Assembly: GCA_964245345.1 (NCBI GenBank)
Contig: CAXTMS010000105.1
Location: 1 to 12,352 of the forward strand
Source of the DNA: Lichenicola sp964245345
GTDB taxonomy: Bacteria > Pseudomonadota > Alphaproteobacteria > Acetobacterales > Acetobacteraceae
Length of the DNA: 12,352 nucleotides
Reading direction: 5' to 3'
The position numbers and the translations under genes are program-made. This document shows, piece by piece, positions 6,906 to 12,352 of the stretch (its first letter is position 1; the number at the start of each line of letters is the position of its first letter). Below the pieces are notes generated by a model, which was given only the letters and a program-made list of their open reading frames with translations, searched no databases and was not told where the DNA came from.

Positions 6906-7835
6906 TCAGGGAAAGCCGAACAGCCGGGCTGGGTTGTCGACGAGAACCCGTTGTTGCGCTTGTTCGTCCGGAAGAAAGCGATACAGCAGGTCCACCAGGT
7001 CGGCGGCCTCCGGAACCTCGCGCGTCGGATCCGGATGAGGCCACATGGTGTAGCCGGCATGGGGCCAGTCGGATCCCCAAAGACAGCGATCCGGAGCGAT
7101 CCTGTAGAACTCCTGCGCGAACGGGATCGCGTCGTCCCAGGGCGGCCCGCTGGCCGACCAGCGGTCGGCGTTGGACAGCATCATCCACCAGTTGTCGCGG
7201 CGCAGAAGGTCGGCGGCAAAGCCGAACGCGGGCTGATCCATCCCCTTCCCGAAGGCGAGGCCGCCCATGTGGTCGAGGATGACCGGCAGGCGCAGGTTGC
7301 GCAGCTCGTCCTCGAGGTCCAGCAGCTCGTCGTACCAGAGGAACAGCTTCGCATACCAGCCCATGGCCTCGATGCGCGCGATCGACCTGCGGAACGCGAC
7401 CGGATCGGGCCACAGGCCGATGGCCTTGCCGAAGTTGAAGCGCGCCCCGCGGATCCCGGCATCGTGCAGCCGCATGAGGTCGCGATCCGACAGCGTGTCG
7501 TCGACCAGCGCCATGCCGCGATACCTGTCCTCGGTGTCGTCGCGCAGCGCCTCCAGGAGCAGGCTGTGGTCCATGCGGTAGCAGCTGGCCTGCACGATCA
7601 CCCCGCGGGTGATGCCGACCGCGTCGTGCATGCGCCGGGCATCCTCCAGCGTGGCCACCAGCGGCTCGTGATGCCCCTTCTTGGCCTGCACGGGGTAGCG
7701 GGCGGGATCGCCGAAGATGTGGAACATGGTGTCGCAGCTGTGCGGCGGAAGGGCGACGGCGGGAGCGCGCGAGCTCCTCAGGTGCCCCGCGACCGACGCG
7801 GGTGCTGGACTGGAAGCGGCGTCCGCGACGGTCAT
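6906..7835 (-). CDS. Amidohydrolase B, PDC-lactonase-like TIM-barrel hydrolase
   Basis: A 309-aa paralogue-like neighbour of amidohydrolase A from the same superfamily branch. Segments seen are SCDTMFHIFGDPARYPV (33-49), GVIVQASCYRMDH (78-90), GARFNFGKAIGLW (130-142), VILDHMGG (185-192, His189) and LWGSDWPHAG (252-261) with Asp256 intact. It ends VDNPARLFGFP, almost the same tail as amidohydrolase A. The first-strand motif is normally HxH, but here the first His is Met37 (ATG), leaving only His39. The first ~30 residues are an Ala/Pro/Ser-rich extension without a clear signal peptide. The ATG overlaps the MFS stop (ATGA, 4 bases), and GAGGAG lies eight bases upstream inside the MFS gene, so translation is coupled. 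A lactonase or hydrolase role is inferred from the family; the substrate is unknown. It might work alone as a metal-independent enzyme, as the PDC lactonase LigI does. Confidence 0.8.
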   Translation of the reverse strand: MTVADAASSPAPASVAGHLRSSRAPAVALPPHSCDTMFHIFGDPARYPVQAKKGHHEPLVATLEDARRMHDAVGITRGVIVQASCYRMDHSLLLEALRDDTEDRYRGMALVDDTLSDRDLMRLHDAGIRGARFNFGKAIGLWPDPVAFRRSIARIEAMGWYAKLFLWYDELLDLEDELRNLRLPVILDHMGGLAFGKGMDQPAFGFAADLLRRDNWWMMLSNADRWSASGPPWDDAIPFAQEFYRIAPDRCLWGSDWPHAGYTMWPHPDPTREVPEAADLVDLLYRFLPDEQAQQRVLVDNPARLFGFP

Positions 7836-9298
7836 GGCGACAACTCCTCAAGCACGCGGTTGCGCGTCTCGACCAGGAAGAACATGACGGTCACCGCGCC
7901 CACGATCGAGGCGCAGGCGAAGAACAGGAAGATCCCGCTGATGCCGTTCACGCCGTTCAGGATCCAGGCCACGAGCATCGGCGACACGATCGAGCCGATC
8001 CGCGCCCACGAACTGGCGACCCCCGAACCGAGCGACCGCATGCGCGTCGGGTAGATCTCCGGCGTATAGGCCCAGATCGCGATCTGGCTGCTCGCGATCA
8101 AGGCGGTGGCGAGCGCCGTCAGGAGCATCACGCTGACCGCCGAGGCGCCGGAGCCGAGCTTCCAAAGCACCAGCAACGGGATGGCCGCGCCGACAAAGGC
8201 GATGATGAAGACGTTCCGGCGTCCGTACCGGTCGATGATCGCCGCGCTGACGAACGCCGCCACCAGCGACAGGACGTTGCCGAGGGAGCTGTAGAGCAGG
8301 GCATCCGTGACCGACAGCTTGTAGATGTTCCTGAAGATGGTCGGGAGCCAGACCAGCAGCCCGTAGCTGATGACCGCCTGGCAGAACCAGATGGACCACA
8401 CCGACAAGGTGCGCCCGAGGTAGATGCCGCGGAACAGGTCGCTCCAGTGCGTGTCCTGGTGTGCGGGCCCGGCGTTTGCGAAGACGGGAACCGTCGCCAA
8501 CGCCGGCAGGGGTCGACCGGTCTGGGCCACGATCCTGTGCTCGATCTGCTGCAACACCGCGTCGGCGTCCTGCAGCCTGCCCTGACGCGCGAGCCAGCGC
8601 GGCGATTCCGGGATCAAGCGGCGCAACCGGAGCGTCAGGAGCGCCGGAATGGCTCCCACGACGAACATCCACTGCCAGCCGAGGTGGGGAACGATGACCA
8701 GGCTGCCGAGAGAAGCCGCCAGAAAGCCGATCGGCGCCACCAGCTGGTAGAACATCACCGAGCGCCCTCGTCTCACCGCGGGCGATATCTCGCTGACAAA
8801 GGTGGCGGCGACGGGAAGCTCGCCGCCCAGACCCAGCCCCTGGACGAACCGCAGCAACAAGAGCCAGAAGAAGCCGGGAGCGAACGCGCAGGCCAGGCCG
8901 AAGATCGCGTAGGTGAGCACGGTCCAGTTGAGCACGGTGATGCGGCCGCGGCGTTCGGCGAGGTGGCCGAACGCGAGCGCTCCCACCAATTGGCCCGCGA
9001 AGCCCGCCGAGATCAGGAAGGCGACGGCTCCGTAGTGCAGGTGCCACAACGGTGCCAGAACCGGGATCACGAAGGCGATCGCGACGGCATCGAACGCGTC
9101 GAAGAACGTCGCCATGCCGATGATGATTCGCACGTTGAGGTGCCATCGCGAGGCCGGCAGTCGCTCGATGCGCGCGGCGATGGACGTCGCGCTCGTCATG
9201 TCGATCCGGGCCGGGTCGGGCGCCACCGCGACCGGAATCGCCGCATCCGGCAGAACGTCGCGAACACCAAGAACGCTTGCGGAGGGCGGAAGCGACAT
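7832..9298 (-). CDS. MFS transporter, SV2/aromatic-acid:H+ symporter type
   Basis: An inner-membrane carrier of about 12 helices, 488 aa from the longest start. Marks of the metabolite:H+ symporter branch are FFDAFDAVAIAFVIPVL in helix 1 (65-81), GHLAERRGRI after helix 2 (111-120, the MFS loop motif), RFVQGLGLGGELPVAATFVSE in helices 4-5 (150-170) and PESPRWL before the central loop (230-236). In the second half are DRYGRRNVF, TPEIYPTRMRSLGSG and the tail VETRNRVLEE. Helix 1 with two Asp residues is typical of permeases for nicotinate and aromatic acids. The start is uncertain: 9298 has a poor ribosome site, and ATG 9199 (MTSATSIAARIERLP) fits homologues as well. It lies between hmgA and amidohydrolase B, with which it overlaps by 4 bases, so uptake of the operon's growth substrate is the likely job. 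The substrate cannot be read from sequence. Confidence 0.85.
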   Translation of the reverse strand: MSLPPSASVLGVRDVLPDAAIPVAVAPDPARIDMTSATSIAARIERLPASRWHLNVRIIIGMATFFDAFDAVAIAFVIPVLAPLWHLHYGAVAFLISAGFAGQLVGALAFGHLAERRGRITVLNWTVLTYAIFGLACAFAPGFFWLLLLRFVQGLGLGGELPVAATFVSEISPAVRRGRSVMFYQLVAPIGFLAASLGSLVIVPHLGWQWMFVVGAIPALLTLRLRRLIPESPRWLARQGRLQDADAVLQQIEHRIVAQTGRPLPALATVPVFANAGPAHQDTHWSDLFRGIYLGRTLSVWSIWFCQAVISYGLLVWLPTIFRNIYKLSVTDALLYSSLGNVLSLVAAFVSAAIIDRYGRRNVFIIAFVGAAIPLLVLWKLGSGASAVSVMLLTALATALIASSQIAIWAYTPEIYPTRMRSLGSGVASSWARIGSIVSPMLVAWILNGVNGISGIFLFFACASIVGAVTVMFFLVETRNRVLEELSP

Positions 9299-9318
9299 GG
9301 TGCGAATTCCGTCAGGTT

Positions 9319-9336
9319 GATGGCGTCTTCGCCATC
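9319..9336 (-). promoter_or_regulatory. Hairpin just upstream of the MFS start
   Basis: A perfect 7-bp stem (GATGGCG / CGCCATC) with a 4-nt loop ends about 20 bases before the MFS ATG at 9298. In the mRNA it would sit next to a weak ribosome site. It may damp or protect translation of the transporter; function inferred. Confidence 0.35.
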
Positions 9337-9417
9337 CTACGTGAAATGGCGCGTGTTCATGTCCCCGTGTCCGGGACGCCGCGCGCGGTTGCGTCGACGA
9401 CCCTGCCTGGCCCCGTT

Positions 9418-9444
9418 GGAGGCGCGCCAGCCCGGCACGCCTCC
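9418..9444 (-). promoter_or_regulatory. Strong stem-loop between hmgA and the MFS gene
   Basis: A stem of 11 positions with one mismatch (GGAGGCG-C-GCC against GGC-A-CGCCTCC) and a 5-nt loop begins about 44 bases past the hmgA stop. There is no T-run after it, so it is more likely an intercistronic stabilising or attenuating hairpin than a full terminator. Together with the stem at 9319-9336 it fills most of the 189-base gap in an otherwise tightly packed operon. Confidence 0.4.
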
Positions 9445-9487
9445 GACAGTCCGATCACTGGAGACTCCTGGTCGTGTCGTCCGGCGG

Positions 9488-10819
9488 TTATGCCCGCCTC
9501 GGGTTGAACAGGCGGGGGATCGGCGCCCAGCAGTCGGCGTAATCCTGCTGCCGCTCCGGCGCTTCGGCGGCGAACCTGGTGATGCGCTGCGGATGCCGGC
9601 TTTCGAACAGGATGGCCATCGTCCCGTCGAGCTTGTGCGGACCCTGCTCCGCGTTGAGCCCCTTCTCGAGCGCCTTGGCGTCCGGCCCGTGCGGCAGCAT
9701 GCAGTTGTGCAGGCTGAAACCACCGGGCTGGAAGCCTTCCGGCTTGGCTTCGTAGCGCCCGTAGACCAGTCCCATGAACTCGCTCATGACGTTCATGTGG
9801 TACCACGGCGGCCGGAACGTGTCCTCGGCGACCAGCCAGCGGTCCGGGAAGATGGCGAAGTCCACGTTGGCCGCTCCGGGGGTTTCCGAGGGGGCGGTCA
9901 GCACGGTGAAGATGCTAGGATCGGCATGATCGAACAGGATCGGGCCGACCGGCGAGTAGCGGCGCAAGTCGTACTTGTAGGGCGCGTAGTTCCCGTGCCA
10001 GGCGACCACGTCCAGCGGGGAGTGCCCGATCTCGGTGCCCCAGAACGCGCCGCCCCACTTCACGGTCAGCCGGCACGGCTCCTCGCGGTCCTCGAAGGCC
10101 GCCACCGGCGTCATGAAGTCCCGCGGGTTGGCCAAACAGTTGGCGCCGATCGGACCGCGTTCCGGAAGGGTGAACGCGCCGCCGTAGTTCTCGCACACGT
10201 AGCCGCGCGCCGGGCCAGCGGGAAGATCGACGCGAAACTTCACGCCGCGGGGGATCACCGAGATCTCGCCGGGCGTCAGGTCGATGATGCCGAACTCGGT
10301 CGCAATCCGGAGCGCGCCTTGCTGCGGCACGATCAGCAGCTCGCCGTCGGCGTTGTAGAACACCTCGCCGTCCATGGAGCGGGTCGCGCAGTAGATGTGC
10401 GCAGCCATCCCGGACAGGCTCCCGGCGTCGCCGGCGACGGTGATCGTCTGCATGCCCTCGATGAAGCTGGTCGGCGTTTCCGGAAAGGAGATCGGGCTCC
10501 AGCGCAGCGGCGACGGCGGCAAATGGATGGTCGAGGATGGTGCCGTTTGCCAAAGCCTGCCGTCGACGGGCGCCAGCCTGCCGATGTGCTGCACCGTCGG
10601 CCGTATCCGGTAAAGCCAGCTTCTCTCGTTGACGGCCCGCGGCGCCGTGAACGGACTGCCGGACAGCTGCTCGGCGTAGAGCCCGTAGGCGCAGCGTTGC
10701 GGCGAGTTGCGGCCGATCGGCAGCGCGCCGGGCAGGGCTTCGGTTTCGAACCCGTTGCCAAACCCGGTCATGTAGCCGCTTCTCACGTCGGCGGCGGCAG
10801 GACGAACCGATATGTTCAT
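9488..10819 (-). CDS. hmgA: Homogentisate 1,2-dioxygenase
   Basis: The 443-aa mononuclear Fe(II) cupin dioxygenase that opens the homogentisate ring to 4-maleylacetoacetate. The N-terminus carries YMTGFGNGFETEALPGALP (16-34) and GRNSPQRCAYGLYAEQLSG (36-54). The middle holds FYNADGELLIVPQQG (154-168) and VKFRVDLPAGPARGYVCENYGG (193-214). Iron ligands by alignment of motifs to human HGD are His341 and Glu347 in PPWYHMNVMSEFMG (337-350) and His377 in HNCMLPHGPD (371-380). The proposed acid/base His298 is in FDHADPS. All are intact and the length is normal. The start at 10819 has GAGGGG five bases upstream. It is the second gene of the right operon, 97 bases after amidohydrolase C and 189 bases before the transporter. 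It is separated from the other pathway genes (fahA-maiA, scoAB), which lie on the left in different operons. Confidence 0.97.
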   Translation of the reverse strand: MNISVRPAAADVRSGYMTGFGNGFETEALPGALPIGRNSPQRCAYGLYAEQLSGSPFTAPRAVNERSWLYRIRPTVQHIGRLAPVDGRLWQTAPSSTIHLPPSPLRWSPISFPETPTSFIEGMQTITVAGDAGSLSGMAAHIYCATRSMDGEVFYNADGELLIVPQQGALRIATEFGIIDLTPGEISVIPRGVKFRVDLPAGPARGYVCENYGGAFTLPERGPIGANCLANPRDFMTPVAAFEDREEPCRLTVKWGGAFWGTEIGHSPLDVVAWHGNYAPYKYDLRRYSPVGPILFDHADPSIFTVLTAPSETPGAANVDFAIFPDRWLVAEDTFRPPWYHMNVMSEFMGLVYGRYEAKPEGFQPGGFSLHNCMLPHGPDAKALEKGLNAEQGPHKLDGTMAILFESRHPQRITRFAAEAPERQQDYADCWAPIPRLFNPRRA

Positions 10820-10846
10820 GTGGGCCCCTCAAACACTAGTGGTTGC

Positions 10847-10875
10847 GTCGATACTTGGTCATGGCCCGCATCGAC
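10847..10875. promoter_or_regulatory. Inverted repeat over a possible hmgA promoter
   Basis: GTCGAT (10847-10852) and ATCGAC (10870-10875) flank a 17-base spacer in the gap ahead of hmgA. On the minus strand TTGTCG and TATCGA, 18 bases apart, could be weak -35 and -10 boxes, with the repeats lying over both. This would give hmgA its own regulated start in addition to read-through from amidohydrolase C. The match to consensus is poor (three of six for the -10). Confidence 0.25.
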
Positions 10876-10916
10876 AAGATCCGGACGGACCGGTTCGTGG
10901 ATGTCCAACTCCGGAC

Positions 10917-11912
10917 TTAAGCACGCAGGTGATGAAGGCCGAACACCTCGATCGGGTTGCCGGACAGGATCTTCTCCTTGACTGTGTCCGGCAAACCGCT
11001 CTGCCGGACGTGATCGACCGATTGCTGCAGGATGACGTCGGGGTTCCCCAGCGGATAATCCGATCCGAGCAGCGTCTGGCTCGGGCCGATGATCCTGGCC
11101 GCCATCTCGACCTCGAGCGGCGACTGCCACATGCCGGGTGCGGTGTCGACGAACAACCGCTTCAACAAAAGCTCGTAATCGTAGTCCGACGTGTTCAGGT
11201 AGCCGGGTATGCCCAGAAACATGCGTCTCAGCGTGATCGGCAGCGATCCTCCCAGATGGCCGAAGCACATCCGCAGGTTAGGTAGGTCGTTGAAGGCGCC
11301 GCCATACATCAGGTTGGCGATGCCAAGCGTCATGTCGGTGGGCTTGCCGAGCGACCGCTCGAGGTTCCATCGGTCCATCCCGGGAAGCGGGCCGGACCAG
11401 CTGGGATGGACGAACACGGGCAGGCCGAGCTCGGCCGCGGTCTGCAGGAACAGCCTGAAATCGGCGTTGTCCGGATAGCGTCCGCCATGCGTGGTGGTCA
11501 TGTTGAGCGCGCACAGGCCGAGGTCGCGCGCACGCGCGATCTCCTTGACCATGCCGTCCCCGCCATCGGGAGGCACCGAAATCATGCCGGAGAAACGGTC
11601 GGGATGGCGCGCCACCAGCTTGGCAGTGCCATCGTTGATGACCTGGGCCGCAGCGTCCGTCATCCAGTCCTGGTAGGTCGCCGCCGACAGCACCGCGTGA
11701 TCGATGCCGGCCGCATCCATCAAACGCAGTTGAAGATCGGCATCGTGCCAGTAGACCGGATTCATGGCTGGCGTGTAGGCGTAGCCGGTGGAGCGATTGC
11801 GGGCGGATACGCGTCCGTCCTTCCAGATCGGCTCGATGTCGGGAGGAAGAAGGGTGGCGATCTCGTCGAAGTACTTTTTAGGCAAGTAGTGATGGTGTAC
11901 GTCGATGATCAT
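10917..11912 (-). CDS. Amidohydrolase C, ACMSD-family decarboxylase/hydrolase
   Basis: A 331-aa cytoplasmic metal-dependent enzyme of the ACMSD branch of the amidohydrolase superfamily. This branch includes aminocarboxymuconate-semialdehyde decarboxylase, gamma-resorcylate decarboxylase and 5-carboxyvanillate decarboxylase. All metal positions are present: His6 and His8 in IIDVHHHYLP (2-11), His169 in VFVHPSW (166-172), His219 in CFGHLGGSLP (216-225) and Asp285 in LLGSDYPLG (281-289). The segment FVDTAPG (254-260) is also typical. I start at 11912 because homologues begin right at MIIDVHHH and a GAGGA site lies 10 bases upstream; a start at 11942 adds MRLADEDGLN. It is the first gene of the operon containing hmgA. 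Family knowledge predicts non-oxidative decarboxylation of an aromatic or vinylogous acid, or hydrolysis; the substrate is not known. Placed directly ahead of hmgA, it may act on a precursor feeding the dioxygenase. Confidence 0.82.
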   Translation of the reverse strand: MIIDVHHHYLPKKYFDEIATLLPPDIEPIWKDGRVSARNRSTGYAYTPAMNPVYWHDADLQLRLMDAAGIDHAVLSAATYQDWMTDAAAQVINDGTAKLVARHPDRFSGMISVPPDGGDGMVKEIARARDLGLCALNMTTTHGGRYPDNADFRLFLQTAAELGLPVFVHPSWSGPLPGMDRWNLERSLGKPTDMTLGIANLMYGGAFNDLPNLRMCFGHLGGSLPITLRRMFLGIPGYLNTSDYDYELLLKRLFVDTAPGMWQSPLEVEMAARIIGPSQTLLGSDYPLGNPDVILQQSVDHVRQSGLPDTVKEKILSGNPIEVFGLHHLRA

Positions 11913-11942
11913 ATTCAAGCCATCCTCGTCGGCGAGTCGCAT

Positions 11943-12352
11943 CGCACTTCAGAATCGTTTGCACGCGCGATATCGTCTAGTGCCTCTAGGATGTATGCAC
12001 GCTAATCATCGATCATGTCGGCGGATGTCCCCATGGGCGGTGACAGTGGGGGCATTCGCGACAGCTTCGTGCATCGCAACGGTCCGGGAAACAAGCGTCA
12101 GACCTGCGGTGGATTGACCAGATCGCTTGATCCGCCTGGGGCGGGCGATGCGACGCGGCATGACGGCAATGCGGATGTCAGCCGAGGCTCGTAGCGCTTA
12201 TCCGGCGACCGGAGCGGTTCAACCGAGCTGGACGACGTCCAACCGTTCGGCGCTCATGGTCGGTGGCGGCCTGGGTGCGATGCCGTGCAGCTGTGTATGT
12301 CCCGCCGATCAGGGACAGTGTGTTTGGCCTGTTCTGCGTAGCCTGTTGTGCA
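11943..12352. other. Upstream region of the hmgA operon and unassigned window end
   Basis: About 410 bases with no gene I can support. The first 60 bases should hold the promoter of amidohydrolase C. There, TGCACGC is directly repeated at 11960-11966 and 11996-12002, with the palindrome CGATATCG (11968-11975) between them, a possible regulator site. From about 12015 the sequence is GC-rich with no recognised protein. A plus frame open from ATG 12148 to the window end lacks a ribosome site and family features, so I do not call it. It could be the edge of another decayed element, but I see nothing decisive. Confidence 0.35.

Noticed and set aside
7802..10981. A 1059-codon open frame on the plus strand
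   Set aside because: It runs antisense through the MFS gene and hmgA, both of which have clear family motifs. The translation is Arg/Asp/Gly/His-rich without any recognisable domain, as expected from the opposite strand of GC-rich genes.
12148..12352. An open plus-strand frame reaching the window end
   Set aside because: It has no ribosome site and unusual Met/Ser/Cys content, and no family was recognised; the window ends too soon to judge.
1..12352. tRNA, rRNA, CRISPR arrays, riboswitches
   Set aside because: No cloverleaf, rRNA-like segment, regularly spaced repeat array or recognisable riboswitch core was seen on either strand.

Overview
The window is GC-rich, densely coded proteobacterial DNA. 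Nearly all of it is devoted to the homogentisate (central phenylalanine/tyrosine) catabolic pathway and genes that travel with it. The gene set, a glutathione-type maleylacetoacetate isomerase and a LuxR-type regulator fit an alpha- or betaproteobacterium. From memory, the HmgA N-terminus looks more like rhizobial homologues than Burkholderia ones, but the sequence alone does not settle the class.

Layout, left to right. (1) Positions 53-1998, minus strand: fahA-maiA, a tight two-gene operon encoding fumarylacetoacetase and maleylacetoacetate isomerase. (2) Positions 1999-3154: a divergent promoter region with a perfect 14-bp palindrome, then a LuxR-type (HTH) regulator on the plus strand. (3) Positions 3155-4305: about 1.15 kb with no intact gene, apparently eroded DNA with only weak transposase-like traces. 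(4) Positions 4306-5689, plus strand: scoA-scoB, the two subunits of a 3-oxoacid (succinyl-CoA:acetoacetate) CoA-transferase. (5) Positions 5690-6061: a convergent intergenic region that begins with the last ~42 codons of an IS630-type transposase. (6) Positions 6062-11912, minus strand: a probable five-gene operon read as ACMSD-type amidohydrolase, hmgA (homogentisate 1,2-dioxygenase), MFS transporter, amidohydrolase B, amidohydrolase A. (7) Positions 11943-12352: upstream region of that operon and unassigned DNA.

Together HmgA, MaiA, FahA and ScoAB form the full lower pathway: homogentisate to maleylacetoacetate, fumarylacetoacetate, fumarate plus acetoacetate, and finally acetoacetyl-CoA. 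No 4-hydroxyphenylpyruvate dioxygenase or other homogentisate-forming enzyme is visible. In its place hmgA is co-transcribed with a putative aromatic-acid-type MFS permease and three amidohydrolase-superfamily enzymes. That suggests (inference) an operon that imports an unknown compound and converts it to homogentisate, or to something that joins the pathway. Two of those amidohydrolases are adjacent and have reciprocal changes in core metal-site motifs: one keeps HxH but has Asn in place of the usual Asp, the other keeps Asp but has Met in place of the first His. This is the most unusual feature of the window.
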